Origin: UBA7672 sp965279085
GTDB taxonomy: Bacteria; Pseudomonadota; Alphaproteobacteria; Caulobacterales; Hyphomonadaceae
NCBI GenBank assembly: GCA_965279085.1
Contig: OZ257149.1
Location: 2,914,001 to 2,978,000, forward strand
DNA: 64,000 nt
Direction of reading: 5' to 3'
The position numbers and the translations under genes were made by a program. Shown piece after piece: positions 42,397-49,457 of this stretch. How positions within the stretch are numbered: the first letter of the stretch is position 1; every line of letters starts with the position of its first letter. The notes under the pieces were generated by a model. That model did no database searches and was not told where the DNA came from. It saw only the letters and a list, made by a program, of their open reading frames with translations.

Positions 42397-43108
42397 CGAT
42401 CTTGTTCAGCATGTCCACACAGACCACCGTTTCCATGGTGTAGCGAGCTTCCTCGTCAATGGCGTCATTCTTCAGACCGGGGATGGTCCCTGTCGGGATC
42501 TTTCGGCCAACACGGTTCACATCGAATGCGGGTGAGACGTGAACCAAGTGCCGCTTCCCTCGAATGTGCAGGATTTGAGGAACGCCATGAGCGAGCTTGT
42601 TGCGTGTTTGTTGGACCTTATTGATGCGCTGTCTGATTAGTGGCCACAGTCGATCAACTGCGTGAATATCATCGACGGGCGTTTTGGCCGCCTCGAACAC
42701 AAACTGCTCCACGGCGTTGTGCACGAGTCCGACGCGGGCATGAAACCCATCGGGGCTGAAATACAGCGCGTACGCTAGGTGGCTCCGGGGCTTGTTCATT
42801 ATCGCATGCAGGAGAGCGCTTAGCGCCGTCTCCAGCTGGCTGAAGCATTGGTCGAAATACAGGATCGTTTCGTTCAGCTTGGCAGACTCGGCGTTTAGCT
42901 CCGCGCGGTCCGCGTGCATCTTATCGAACTCTGCCTGGGTCATTGGCGGAATCGGCGGAGTGGGAAAGTGTGAGAGGAATTCCACTACCTCGCCATTGTC
43001 GGCGGGAAGTTCCTCGGGGGCCAAATCTGTGCCATCTTCTTGAGGCTGCGGGCGAGCAAACACCCCCGTGATTTTCCCCGTCATAGAATCGCGCTGGACA
43101 AATGGCAT
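42320..43108 (-). CDS. HEPN-motif protein, possible RNase/dormancy effector
   Basis: 262 residues from ATG 43108. The first 45 residues (MPFVQRDSMTGKITGVFARP then QPQEDG) resemble the start of phage-type proteins with a QRD-GKI-G-FARPQ block. The rest is helical and carries TRNKLAHG at residues 168-175, an RNxxxH motif as in HEPN-type ribonucleases. A cysteine-poor, helix-rich chain of this size fits HEPN/C2-like effectors. No antitoxin is obvious, though the 62- and 48-residue genes flank it. Its start overlaps that of the divergent 48-residue gene. Confidence 0.6.
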   Translation of the reverse strand: MPFVQRDSMTGKITGVFARPQPQEDGTDLAPEELPADNGEVVEFLSHFPTPPIPPMTQAEFDKMHADRAELNAESAKLNETILYFDQCFSQLETALSALLHAIMNKPRSHLAYALYFSPDGFHARVGLVHNAVEQFVFEAAKTPVDDIHAVDRLWPLIRQRINKVQQTRNKLAHGVPQILHIRGKRHLVHVSPAFDVNRVGRKIPTGTIPGLKNDAIDEEARYTMETVVCVDMLNKIVTAFHRGDGATWRETCQRLEGRLPK

Positions 43109-43253
43109 GACCAAAGACCCTGACAGACGAAGCGCCGGCGAGACCGCCAAGCTGCGTGACGAGGGCCTTAAACGAATGCTGAAAACGCCCCCCAAGCCGC
43201 ATAAGGACTCAAAGAAAGGCGGAGTCCAAGTGGGCAAGCTAAGGGGCCGTTGA
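43107..43253 (+). CDS. 48-residue basic protein
   Basis: ATG 43107 to TGA 43253. It reads TAKLRDEGLKRMLKTPPKPH followed by a lysine-rich tail. Short basic proteins with a LRDxGLKRxLxTPPKPHK block are frequent in alphaproteobacteria as I recall. Its start overlaps the divergent HEPN-motif gene by two bases, so one of the two may begin further downstream. The stop lies inside the first bases of repeat copy 2. Function unknown. Confidence 0.55.
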   Translation: MTKDPDRRSAGETAKLRDEGLKRMLKTPPKPHKDSKKGGVQVGKLRGR

Positions 43254-43370
43254 GGCCGCTCACTTCGCCGCGATTTCGCGAAAGGTTCATGCAGAGTGCG
43301 CGGTGGCGTACCGACTCTTCCCTGCGCAGGGTCGAGGGTGATCCCTCCTCAGAACGAGGGCGGGGCTGCC

Positions 43371-43481
43371 ATGGAACACCTGAGACGCATCCGACATTAT
43401 GGGCCAGCGACTTACGTGGCTTGGGCCGCGATCCTCGTCGCCATCGCAATTCTCGGCGGCTTCTCGCTTTTGAGCCGCTAA
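43371..43481 (+). CDS. 36-residue membrane peptide (repeat copy 2)
   Basis: ATG 43371 to TAA 43481. N-terminus MEHLRRIRHYGPATYVAW and a hydrophobic helix (AAILVAIAILGGFSLL) ending SR. It pairs with the peptide at 41179: all four residue differences are conservative and the other seven changes are third-position silent. The in-frame GTG at 43296 would give a 61-residue form, but the matching frame is broken in copy 1, so ATG 43371 is favoured. Confidence 0.75.
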   Translation: MEHLRRIRHYGPATYVAWAAILVAIAILGGFSLLSR

Positions 43482-43524
43482 CGGCAGGCCCGCCCGTCCC
43501 CCCGACTTCGGGCCTGCTCCTGAG

Positions 43525-43558
43525 AAGGGCGCTCCTCCGCTGGAGCGCCCTTTTTGTT
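43525..43558 (+). terminator. Terminator of repeat copy 2
   Basis: AAGGGCGCTCC (43525-43535) pairs with GGAGCGCCCTT (43542-43552), with TTTTT continuing to 43555. A preceding hairpin, GCAGGCCCG 43484-43492 with CGGGCCTGC 43509-43517, is the counterpart of the GTAGGC/GCCTAC stem in copy 1. Confidence 0.88.
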
Positions 43559-43633
43559 TCAGGCCCTTGCTTGGCGTGCGGTTAGCTACGCCACGGGTCC
43601 GGTGCAATCGGATACTTCCGCCGCCCCTTCCGC

Positions 43634-44635
43634 TTAGGCGGGCTTGAGGCTTTGAGTTCTACACAGCACCAAGCGTTTGCCCGCAGCGCCTTTGATTGCG
43701 AGCGTCGCCCGGTCGGTATCATTGAAGCCCAGCTTCGTGCGGGTGTTGTGGCGGAACTCAAATTCCGTGACGTAGCGCGCGAGGTACTTCTCGCCGCAGT
43801 GTTGATAGACGCCTTTCATCCCGCGCTTGAACACGCCGAAGAAACCTTCGACCGTGTTCGTGGTTACGTCGCCGCGAACGTATTCGTCCTTGGCGTGCTG
43901 GACCGTCTCGTGAGCGGCAAATACGGCCTTGGAGCCCGCATAGATACGGCTCTCATCGGTGTGCAGGCGGCTTTCCGGGTGGACGTTCTCGCGCACGATC
44001 TTGGCGACCGTTTCCTTGTCGGCGTTGCCAACGTGGAACACGCGAGCTTCACCGCCACGTTCAACGAGGGCGACCACGACACGCTTGTTTGCAGGGCCGC
44101 GACCGCCACGGCCTTTGGAGCCTGACTTCGGATCATCGGCGCGGAACGGCTTGCCGTCCTTGCGGACGTTCGACGGGTTCGCGACGTTGCCGAAATAGGT
44201 TTCGTCGGCCTCGACAACCTTGCCGGGGCCACCCATCTGGCCCTTGCCGCGTTCCATCGGGTCCATGCGCAGAGCCTCACGGATACGCATCGCCATGAAC
44301 CACGCGGTGCGATAGGAGCCGAGGCCAAGCATGCGCTGGAGTTGGAGGGCAGAGACGCCTTTCTTGCTGGCGGCCATCAGGTGCATTCCCAGCACCCATT
44401 TGTAGAGCGGGATTTTCGAGTCCTCGAAGATCGTGCCGATAGTGACCGTGAATTGCTCGTCGCAAGCGCGGCAGTTGTAGAGGCCAGCGCGGTGCGCCTT
44501 GCCCTTCATGAGGGTGGCTTCATCGCAGGTGCCGCAGTGAGGGCAGACGGGGCCTTCCGGCCACAGCAGCTTCTCAAGATGGGCGCGAGCCGCATCGGCG
44601 TTGTGGAACATCGGGTGGTTCAGATCCGTCTTCAT
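43634..44635 (-). mobile_element. IS1595-family (ISXO2-like) transposase
   Basis: 333 residues. N-terminal zinc ribbon (GPVCPHCGTCDEA and YNCRACDEQF), then a helix-turn-helix-like segment and a DDE-type core: VVEADETYFGN, LHTDESRIY and an asparagine/glutamate region NTVEGFFGVFKRGM. This is the ISXO2-like arrangement. I found no convincing terminal inverted repeats or target duplication by eye, so it may be a stranded or domesticated copy. Its -10 box lies six bases from the ATG, predicting a leaderless mRNA. Confidence 0.88.
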
Positions 44636-44641
44636 GCCCCC

Positions 44642-44719
44642 AATCTAGGGAATGACGATCCTTTGTCAAGTGCATATTGTCCAGCATACTTGACATGTCA
44701 AGCATACTTTCCATATACT
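44642..44719. promoter_or_regulatory. Divergent promoter/operator between transposase and XRE gene
   Basis: Rightward: TTGACA 44690-44695, 18 bases, TATACT 44714-44719, ATG 44727. Leftward: TTGACA (44669-44664), 16 bases, TAGATT (44647-44642), ATG at 44635. Both start codons lie 6-7 bases from the -10 box, so both mRNAs are predicted to be leaderless. TTGACATGTCAA (44690-44701) is a perfect palindrome covering the rightward -35, flanked by direct repeats AGCATACTT at 44683-44691 and 44701-44709, a likely repressor site. Confidence 0.72.
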
Positions 44720-44726
44720 CCGGACG

Positions 44727-44921
44727 ATGAAAAACCGCCTGCGGGAATTGCGCACGGAAAAAGGGTGGAGCCAGCAGGAGCTGGCCGAGCGCCTCGGCGT
44801 GTCGCGCCAGACGGTCAACGCCATCGAGGCGGAGCGCCATGACGCCTCGCTCCAGCTGGCGCTGAAGATCGGAAAAGTCTTCCGCCTTGCCGTGGAAGAT
44901 ATCTTTGAGGGAGACGACTGA
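44727..44921 (+). CDS. Small XRE-family transcriptional regulator
   Basis: 64 residues. MKNRLRELRTEKGWSQQELA, then ERLGVSRQTVNAIEAERHDA, is a complete Cro/CI-type helix-turn-helix. Such short XRE regulators usually sit before a membrane-protein gene, as here: the next ATG overlaps this TGA by one base. It probably binds the palindrome in its own promoter and thereby may also control the divergent transposase. No ribosome-binding site is seen, in line with a leaderless transcript. Confidence 0.9.
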   Translation: MKNRLRELRTEKGWSQQELAERLGVSRQTVNAIEAERHDASLQLALKIGKVFRLAVEDIFEGDD

Positions 44922-45553
44922 TGGCTGCCGCTTCCGACACGCGTCCCCACTGGGTTCTCCGCGCCGGGCTCTGGCTCGTCACGCTTGCGGCCGCGCTGGC
45001 TGCGTCGGCGGGCGCCATCTCGGTGCTCGTTCTCGCGCGCGGCCCCGGCCTCAAGCAGCTGCCGTGGGAAGACCTGCTCACGACATTCGTCGGCGTCTGG
45101 TTGCTCGCCTGCATACCGATCAGCCTGATGCGCTGGCTCGCCGTGCCCGCCGCGCGCTATGGCAAGACGCTCACCGGCCCGCTGCTGACGATGGCGACGG
45201 GCGGCATCGCCTTCGTGATGCCGGTGCTGTCGGAACGCTACATCGATCCGATATGGGCGTTCGGCGTGGTGATGCTCCTGTTCGTGGCGCAGGCCGTGCT
45301 GGTCATCGCCGGCCATCGCGACGCGGACGAGCTGATGCGCCGCTTCACGATGGAATCGACCGTCATCTCCTCCAACGTGTTGCTCGCGGGCTTCTCGATC
45401 TACGCCGTGGCCGAATATCTCGGCCTCATCGGCGCGCTCTCGCCCTGGGGCCTCGTCGGCATCGCCTGCATCGTGCAGTTCACCGTGGCGATGGTGGTCT
45501 ACTACCGCCTCGGCCTGAACCCGGAAGCCCAGACCGAGGCGCCGGCGAGCTAA
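44921..45553 (+). CDS. Multi-pass membrane protein coupled to the XRE regulator
   Basis: 210 residues with about five to six hydrophobic helices (LWLVTLAAALAASAGAISVLVLA, LLTTFVGVWLLACIPISLM, WAFGVVMLLFVAQAVLVIAG, LVGIACIVQFTVAMVVYY among them). No enzymatic motif is visible. Its start overlaps the stop of the XRE gene (TGATG), indicating translational coupling. Comparable regulator/membrane pairs occur widely with unknown function. Confidence 0.78.
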   Translation: MAAASDTRPHWVLRAGLWLVTLAAALAASAGAISVLVLARGPGLKQLPWEDLLTTFVGVWLLACIPISLMRWLAVPAARYGKTLTGPLLTMATGGIAFVMPVLSERYIDPIWAFGVVMLLFVAQAVLVIAGHRDADELMRRFTMESTVISSNVLLAGFSIYAVAEYLGLIGALSPWGLVGIACIVQFTVAMVVYYRLGLNPEAQTEAPAS

Positions 45554-45560
45554 AGGTCAG

Positions 45561-45911
45561 CTAGCGCATCCTGCCCACATGGCTCAGCGCCACGAAGGTC
45601 ACGATCGCCGGCACGATCGCCGTCTGCACGGCCCACAACCCCGTCATCAGCAGCACGACCTGCGCGACCGCGAACATGATGGCGTAGAGATACGCGCCCC
45701 ATTTCCGCATCATGAACATGCCGGCCATCGCGATGATGTTGGCGATCACCGTGACGCCGAGAAAGATCACATACCAGTCCGGCAGATTGCTCAGCCCGCC
45801 GCTCAGCGCCAGGAACAGCAGCGCCGCCACGCCCACCAGGCCCAGCACGCAGATCCCTGTAATCGCCCCCGGCCGCTTCACCGGCCCCGCCGTCGCACTC
45901 ACGTCCGTCAT
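45561..45911 (-). CDS. Small membrane protein
   Basis: 116 residues from ATG 45911, which has GGAGGG upstream. Four hydrophobic segments (AITGICVLGLVGVAALLFLAL, WYVIFLGVTVIANIIAMAGMF, YLYAIMFAVAQVVLLMTGLW, AIVPAIVTFVALSH) are visible. No family recognised. An in-frame start at 45968 is less likely because it adds 19 residues with no homology. Convergent with the preceding membrane gene. Confidence 0.72.
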   Translation of the reverse strand: MTDVSATAGPVKRPGAITGICVLGLVGVAALLFLALSGGLSNLPDWYVIFLGVTVIANIIAMAGMFMMRKWGAYLYAIMFAVAQVVLLMTGLWAVQTAIVPAIVTFVALSHVGRMR

Positions 45912-45993
45912 CTGTCCCTCCACGGTTACCTGTAGCGGTAGGCGTACTCCGCGCGGAAAACGGGTCACGGAATCTGCGGCAACGCCCGTTCGC

Positions 45994-46365
45994 TCAGCGT
46001 TCCGCCGCCCGCGGCGTGCGCTCGATCGCCTTCAGATACGCGATCAGTGCATCCGCCTCCCGCACGGCGAAATCGAAGTGGGGCATCTCGTCATGACCGA
46101 CGCGAACGCCCTCGATCAGGTCATTGGCCAGCTGCTCGCTGTCATAGCGCATCAGGATCGACAGCAGCGGCGGCGCATCCGGGTTCGGTCCCGTGCGCTC
46201 GTCGTCAATGGCGTGGCATCTGGAACAGTTGGTCACCGCGATCTCGCGCCCCTGCGCGACCAGTCCTTCATCCTGCGCCGGTTCACCCGTCGATCCGCAC
46301 GACGCCAGAACGAACAACAGCGCGGCGGCCATGGGCGCGCCGCAACGAAAACGGGTCAGCTTCAT
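45994..46365 (-). CDS. Class I c-type cytochrome lipoprotein
   Basis: 123 residues. Signal MKLTRFRCGAPMAAALLFVL ending in a lipobox (LASC). One haem site, TNCSRCHAI (CxxCH), lies about 45 residues from the start, and the axial methionine is probably in HDEMPHFDF. The ending DALIAYLKAIERTPR is the classic C-terminal helix. It likely transfers electrons in the periplasm, membrane-tethered by lipid. Start ATG 46365 is chosen for the signal peptide. Confidence 0.88.
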   Translation of the reverse strand: MKLTRFRCGAPMAAALLFVLASCGSTGEPAQDEGLVAQGREIAVTNCSRCHAIDDERTGPNPDAPPLLSILMRYDSEQLANDLIEGVRVGHDEMPHFDFAVREADALIAYLKAIERTPRAAER

Positions 46366-46724
46366 CGGAACTCTCCCGCACGCGCCCCCGAACGCCCGTG
46401 CTGCCCAAACGATAGGCCCCCGCACGCCTCAAGGACAAGGCCGTCGCAACAGGACCCGCCAACCGAAATGCCGCCCGATCCATCCCGCCCTTGCTCTGCG
46501 GCTTGCGATCCGGGAAACATCCGCAGCATTACCTGCGATCAAAGACCGGGTTTGGCCATTACTTGCCGCTCGTCCATCAAGGTTGGGGAGGTCCGAAAAC
46601 TCTTGGACAGGCCAGTCTGGACCAGTCCCGGAATCAGACACCGATCGCTCTGAACCGCGGCGGGAAACCGGCGCGCCGCATATTCGCCCTGCTCACTCCC
46701 ACACCGGGGCGCCAGCACGCGAGC
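46366..46724. other. Intergenic stretch without a recognisable gene
   Basis: About 360 bases between the cytochrome gene and a serine-hydrolase gene, both on the minus strand. Short open frames exist, but none has a credible start or residue pattern. I see no strong hairpin, tRNA-like cloverleaf or repeat. Confidence 0.5.
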
Positions 46725-47825
46725 TTACTTCTTGTTGGCGAGCAATTTTGCCGCATTCATTGCAGCGGCCAGGGTAAGCGCTTGGCCCCCCATGTCCTTG
46801 CCTCCATTCGTGACGGCGAGCACGCCGGAACCTGAAGTAGGAAATAGAGCAACGACCGCGAACCACGCCCCGTCCGATCCCTCATGATAATATACAGGGC
46901 CGGGAAGCCCGGCGATGCTGTCGCGCACGAACCAGCCCATTGAAACCGGGGCGCCAGGCGGTGGTGATTGCGTCACTGAATAGGTCTGGGGTTTCAGCAG
47001 GGCGCCCTTACCGTTCGCACCCCGCAACTGATCTATGCAGAAGCGAGCCCAGTCATCGAGAGACAGATATATGTTTCCCGCAGGCGCGAAAAAGTCGGGG
47101 TTTACATCGCGAGGAACTGCGAGCCTTCCCTGCCTATGGCCAGCGGGCTGTCCTGTCGGGGGTCGTCCAAAGCCAGCCGAGGTCATTCCCAGGGGCGTGA
47201 ATACCTCATCTCGCATCAAGGATTCATAAGTTTCCTTGCTTGCTGTCTCGGCCATAAAAGCGGCGATCAGGAACCCCGTGTTTGAATAGCTGAATCTGCC
47301 GGCGCGTCCGACGGGCGCGTCCTGCAACGCGCGAGCGATGTACGCCCTCCGCCGCTCAGACAAGCTGGCTGAGCTTTCGTCATAGAAGAGCGAATTGAGG
47401 GCTTTCTCGTCCCTGATATTCTCCGGAAGACCGGACGTGTGAGTCAGCAATTGCAGCAGTGTAATCGCCCGATACTCAGGCCGCACGTCGCCAGCCATAT
47501 CGGGCAAGACGCCGCCGATCGTGGACCCCCAGGAGAGGACGCCACGGTCCACAAGCCGAGCGATCATCACGGCCGTCATCGCCTTGCCATCAGAGCCGAT
47601 ATTCCAGACATCGCTTCGAGAAACGGGTGTGGGGTCACTCAGGCTGCGCACCCCATGTACGGCGTCGTCGACGATTCCGTAGTCCTGAATGATCAGTAGC
47701 CCCGCCCCAGGGGCTTTCTTTCCTGCGGCAGCCTTGGAAAGGATCGCATCGAGGTCATCTGCGAAGGCGGGCGCCGCGAAGACGCCGGTCAAAATCGCGA
47801 GCAGAACCGCCAATCGTGAAAGCAT
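46725..47825 (-). CDS. Serine beta-lactamase-fold hydrolase (class C/esterase family), secreted
   Basis: 366 residues with signal peptide (LAVLLAILTGVFAAPAFA). The SxxK motif is GSDGKAMTAV, the Tyr-x-Asn motif FSYSNTGFL and the third motif HEGSDGAW. These are penicillin-binding-protein-like hydrolases (EstB, D-peptidases, AmpC relatives); the substrate is not known. The region is less GC-biased than its surroundings and holds a second relative in divergent orientation at 48150. Confidence 0.85.
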   Translation of the reverse strand: MLSRLAVLLAILTGVFAAPAFADDLDAILSKAAAGKKAPGAGLLIIQDYGIVDDAVHGVRSLSDPTPVSRSDVWNIGSDGKAMTAVMIARLVDRGVLSWGSTIGGVLPDMAGDVRPEYRAITLLQLLTHTSGLPENIRDEKALNSLFYDESSASLSERRRAYIARALQDAPVGRAGRFSYSNTGFLIAAFMAETASKETYESLMRDEVFTPLGMTSAGFGRPPTGQPAGHRQGRLAVPRDVNPDFFAPAGNIYLSLDDWARFCIDQLRGANGKGALLKPQTYSVTQSPPPGAPVSMGWFVRDSIAGLPGPVYYHEGSDGAWFAVVALFPTSGSGVLAVTNGGKDMGGQALTLAAAMNAAKLLANKK

Positions 47826-48149
47826 TCACGCCCCCCACTTTCCGAGCCGGATTGTCAGCTCGCAAATGTGTCGTCTCTGGGGCGCGGGTTTCAGCGCTCT
47901 CTGTTAAACCGCGACGCCCCATGACGCTCGATCCGGGGCAGTTCCGCCAACGTCCAGTTTCGCCGAATAGCGGCCCGTCGGCCAGATCAGCGCGAGCGGC
48001 AGAACTTGGCCCAATGCGGACATTCGGATTGCGCGTATCCACAAGAGGCGTGCGATTGTTGGTTCGCCACAACGATCGTAGCGGGGACGATCCGCTACTG
48101 CTAGCCTTAGTTCGAGACCGCAGCGCCAAATGAGCGAAAGACTCGAACG
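47826..48149. other. Intergenic region between two divergent hydrolase genes
   Basis: 324 bases, less GC-biased than most of the window. A segment reading AACTTGGCCCAATGCGGACATT (first part at about 48003) resembles a phrase common in alphaproteobacterial intergenic repeats as I remember it. No gene or terminator is evident. It must hold the promoters of both hydrolase genes. Confidence 0.4.
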
Positions 48150-49319
48150 ATGTTGGCTGGAGTTCTTTCTCGCCCAATTTTCTCCTTGGTGCTGCTGCTG
48201 CCGTCGACGGGCTGCGCGATGGGCCACGATTTGGGAGAAGGCACACGACCATCGGCCGTTGCACCTGCTCAGATTGACACAAAGCGTCTCGATCAGATGT
48301 CCGCCGCGATACGCGATGGCCATTATGGCAACATTCACGGCGTTTTGGTCGGACGTCGGAATGGAATTGTCTATCAAAGCTATTTCATCGGTCACGATCG
48401 TGTATGGCAGCGTGGCGATGTCGGTGAGATCGAATTCACTGCAGACTCTCACCACGATGTTCGATCAATATCAAAGTCGGTGGTTTCAACACTGATTGGC
48501 ATTGCCATCGCCGAAGGACACATCCCAAGCGTAGATGCATCGCTGGCTAGCCTTCTTCCCCGGTACGCGCATCTTTTGTCTGGCGACAAGAAATCGCTGA
48601 CGCTCAAGCATGTGTTGACCATGACAGCGGGCTTGCGCTGGGACGAGGCGAGCGCCCCGCTGGTGGATGCAGATAACGACGAGATCGGAATGTTCCGAAG
48701 CGCGGACCCAGCCGCGTTTGTTCTCGAACGCGAACTGATCGCTCCCCCTGGAACCACGTTTAACTACAGCGGCGGTCTGACCCAGTTGCTGGCCATTGTT
48801 CTGGAAGCCAGAACGGGAATTACTCTAGAGGAGTATGCGGAACTGAAGCTGTTTGATCCGCTGGGCATCAAGAACGCCGAATGGCATGGCGATCTTGGCG
48901 GCGTTCCGGCGGCGGGAAGCGGCCTTCGGTTGAGAATGAGCGACCTTGGCAAGTTGGCGTTGCTGTATGCGAACAAAGGGCGCTGGAATGGAAGACAGCT
49001 GATTCCCGAAGCGTGGTTGGATGAGGCGACGCGACCCCATGTGGAGGTCTTTTCTGGGGAACCGGATGACCCCGTTTCGGTCGCCTACGGCTACCAATGG
49101 TGGCTTGTTGACCTCCCTACTGCACATGGTCAGGTGAAAATGATCCAGGCGACAGGGAACGGCGGACAAAACATAATCATTCTTCCAACACTGGATCTGG
49201 TCTTCATTACGTTTGCTGGCATCTACGGCCAGGCAGATCAAAGCGTGTTCGCCGAAGAGCTTCTGGAAGAGTTTATTATCCCGGCAGCAACGGTTGGCTC
49301 ATTGCCAGCCGGTTCTTGA
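48150..49319 (+). CDS. Serine beta-lactamase-fold hydrolase, lipoprotein
   Basis: 389 residues. Signal with lipobox (LVLLLPSTGCAM). The nucleophile is in RSISKSVVSTLIGIA (SxxK), the Tyr motif in FNYSGGLTQLL, and the third motif in ATGNGGQNIIIL. It is related in fold, not closely in sequence, to the divergent gene at 46725. Substrate unknown; relatives include EstB-type esterases and 6-aminohexanoate-dimer hydrolase. GC content is below that of the surrounding genes. Confidence 0.87.
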   Translation: MLAGVLSRPIFSLVLLLPSTGCAMGHDLGEGTRPSAVAPAQIDTKRLDQMSAAIRDGHYGNIHGVLVGRRNGIVYQSYFIGHDRVWQRGDVGEIEFTADSHHDVRSISKSVVSTLIGIAIAEGHIPSVDASLASLLPRYAHLLSGDKKSLTLKHVLTMTAGLRWDEASAPLVDADNDEIGMFRSADPAAFVLERELIAPPGTTFNYSGGLTQLLAIVLEARTGITLEEYAELKLFDPLGIKNAEWHGDLGGVPAAGSGLRLRMSDLGKLALLYANKGRWNGRQLIPEAWLDEATRPHVEVFSGEPDDPVSVAYGYQWWLVDLPTAHGQVKMIQATGNGGQNIIILPTLDLVFITFAGIYGQADQSVFAEELLEEFIIPAATVGSLPAGS

Positions 49320-49457
49320 CTGACCGCTTCCGGTGAATTCCCGCCGGTCAGCGCGTCTCGTGCCCAGCTGACAGCTTGATCGGGTCGTATCGCCTTAACC
49401 CCCCGCTAACCGGAATACCGCCCAATCCGCCTCATACTTTCCGTGGAGGGCGTTGCG

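Larger units (their letters stand above)
43246..43564 (+). repeat. Direct repeat, copy 2 (319 bp)
   Basis: Same boundaries and length as 41053-41371. The 3' half, including the terminator stem, is the best conserved. In front of the peptide gene, both copies also keep an open frame ending GRGAGGGTGA-like at 41148 and its equivalent, but copy 2 lacks a start codon for it. Confidence 0.92.

Noticed and set aside
43296..43370. 25-residue N-terminal extension of the copy 2 membrane peptide from GTG 43296
   Set aside because: In copy 1 the same stretch is out of frame with the peptide because of one extra base, so the extension is not conserved.
43565..44726. Complete insertion sequence around the transposase
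   Set aside because: No matching terminal inverted repeats or target-site duplication could be found by eye, so only the transposase gene is called.
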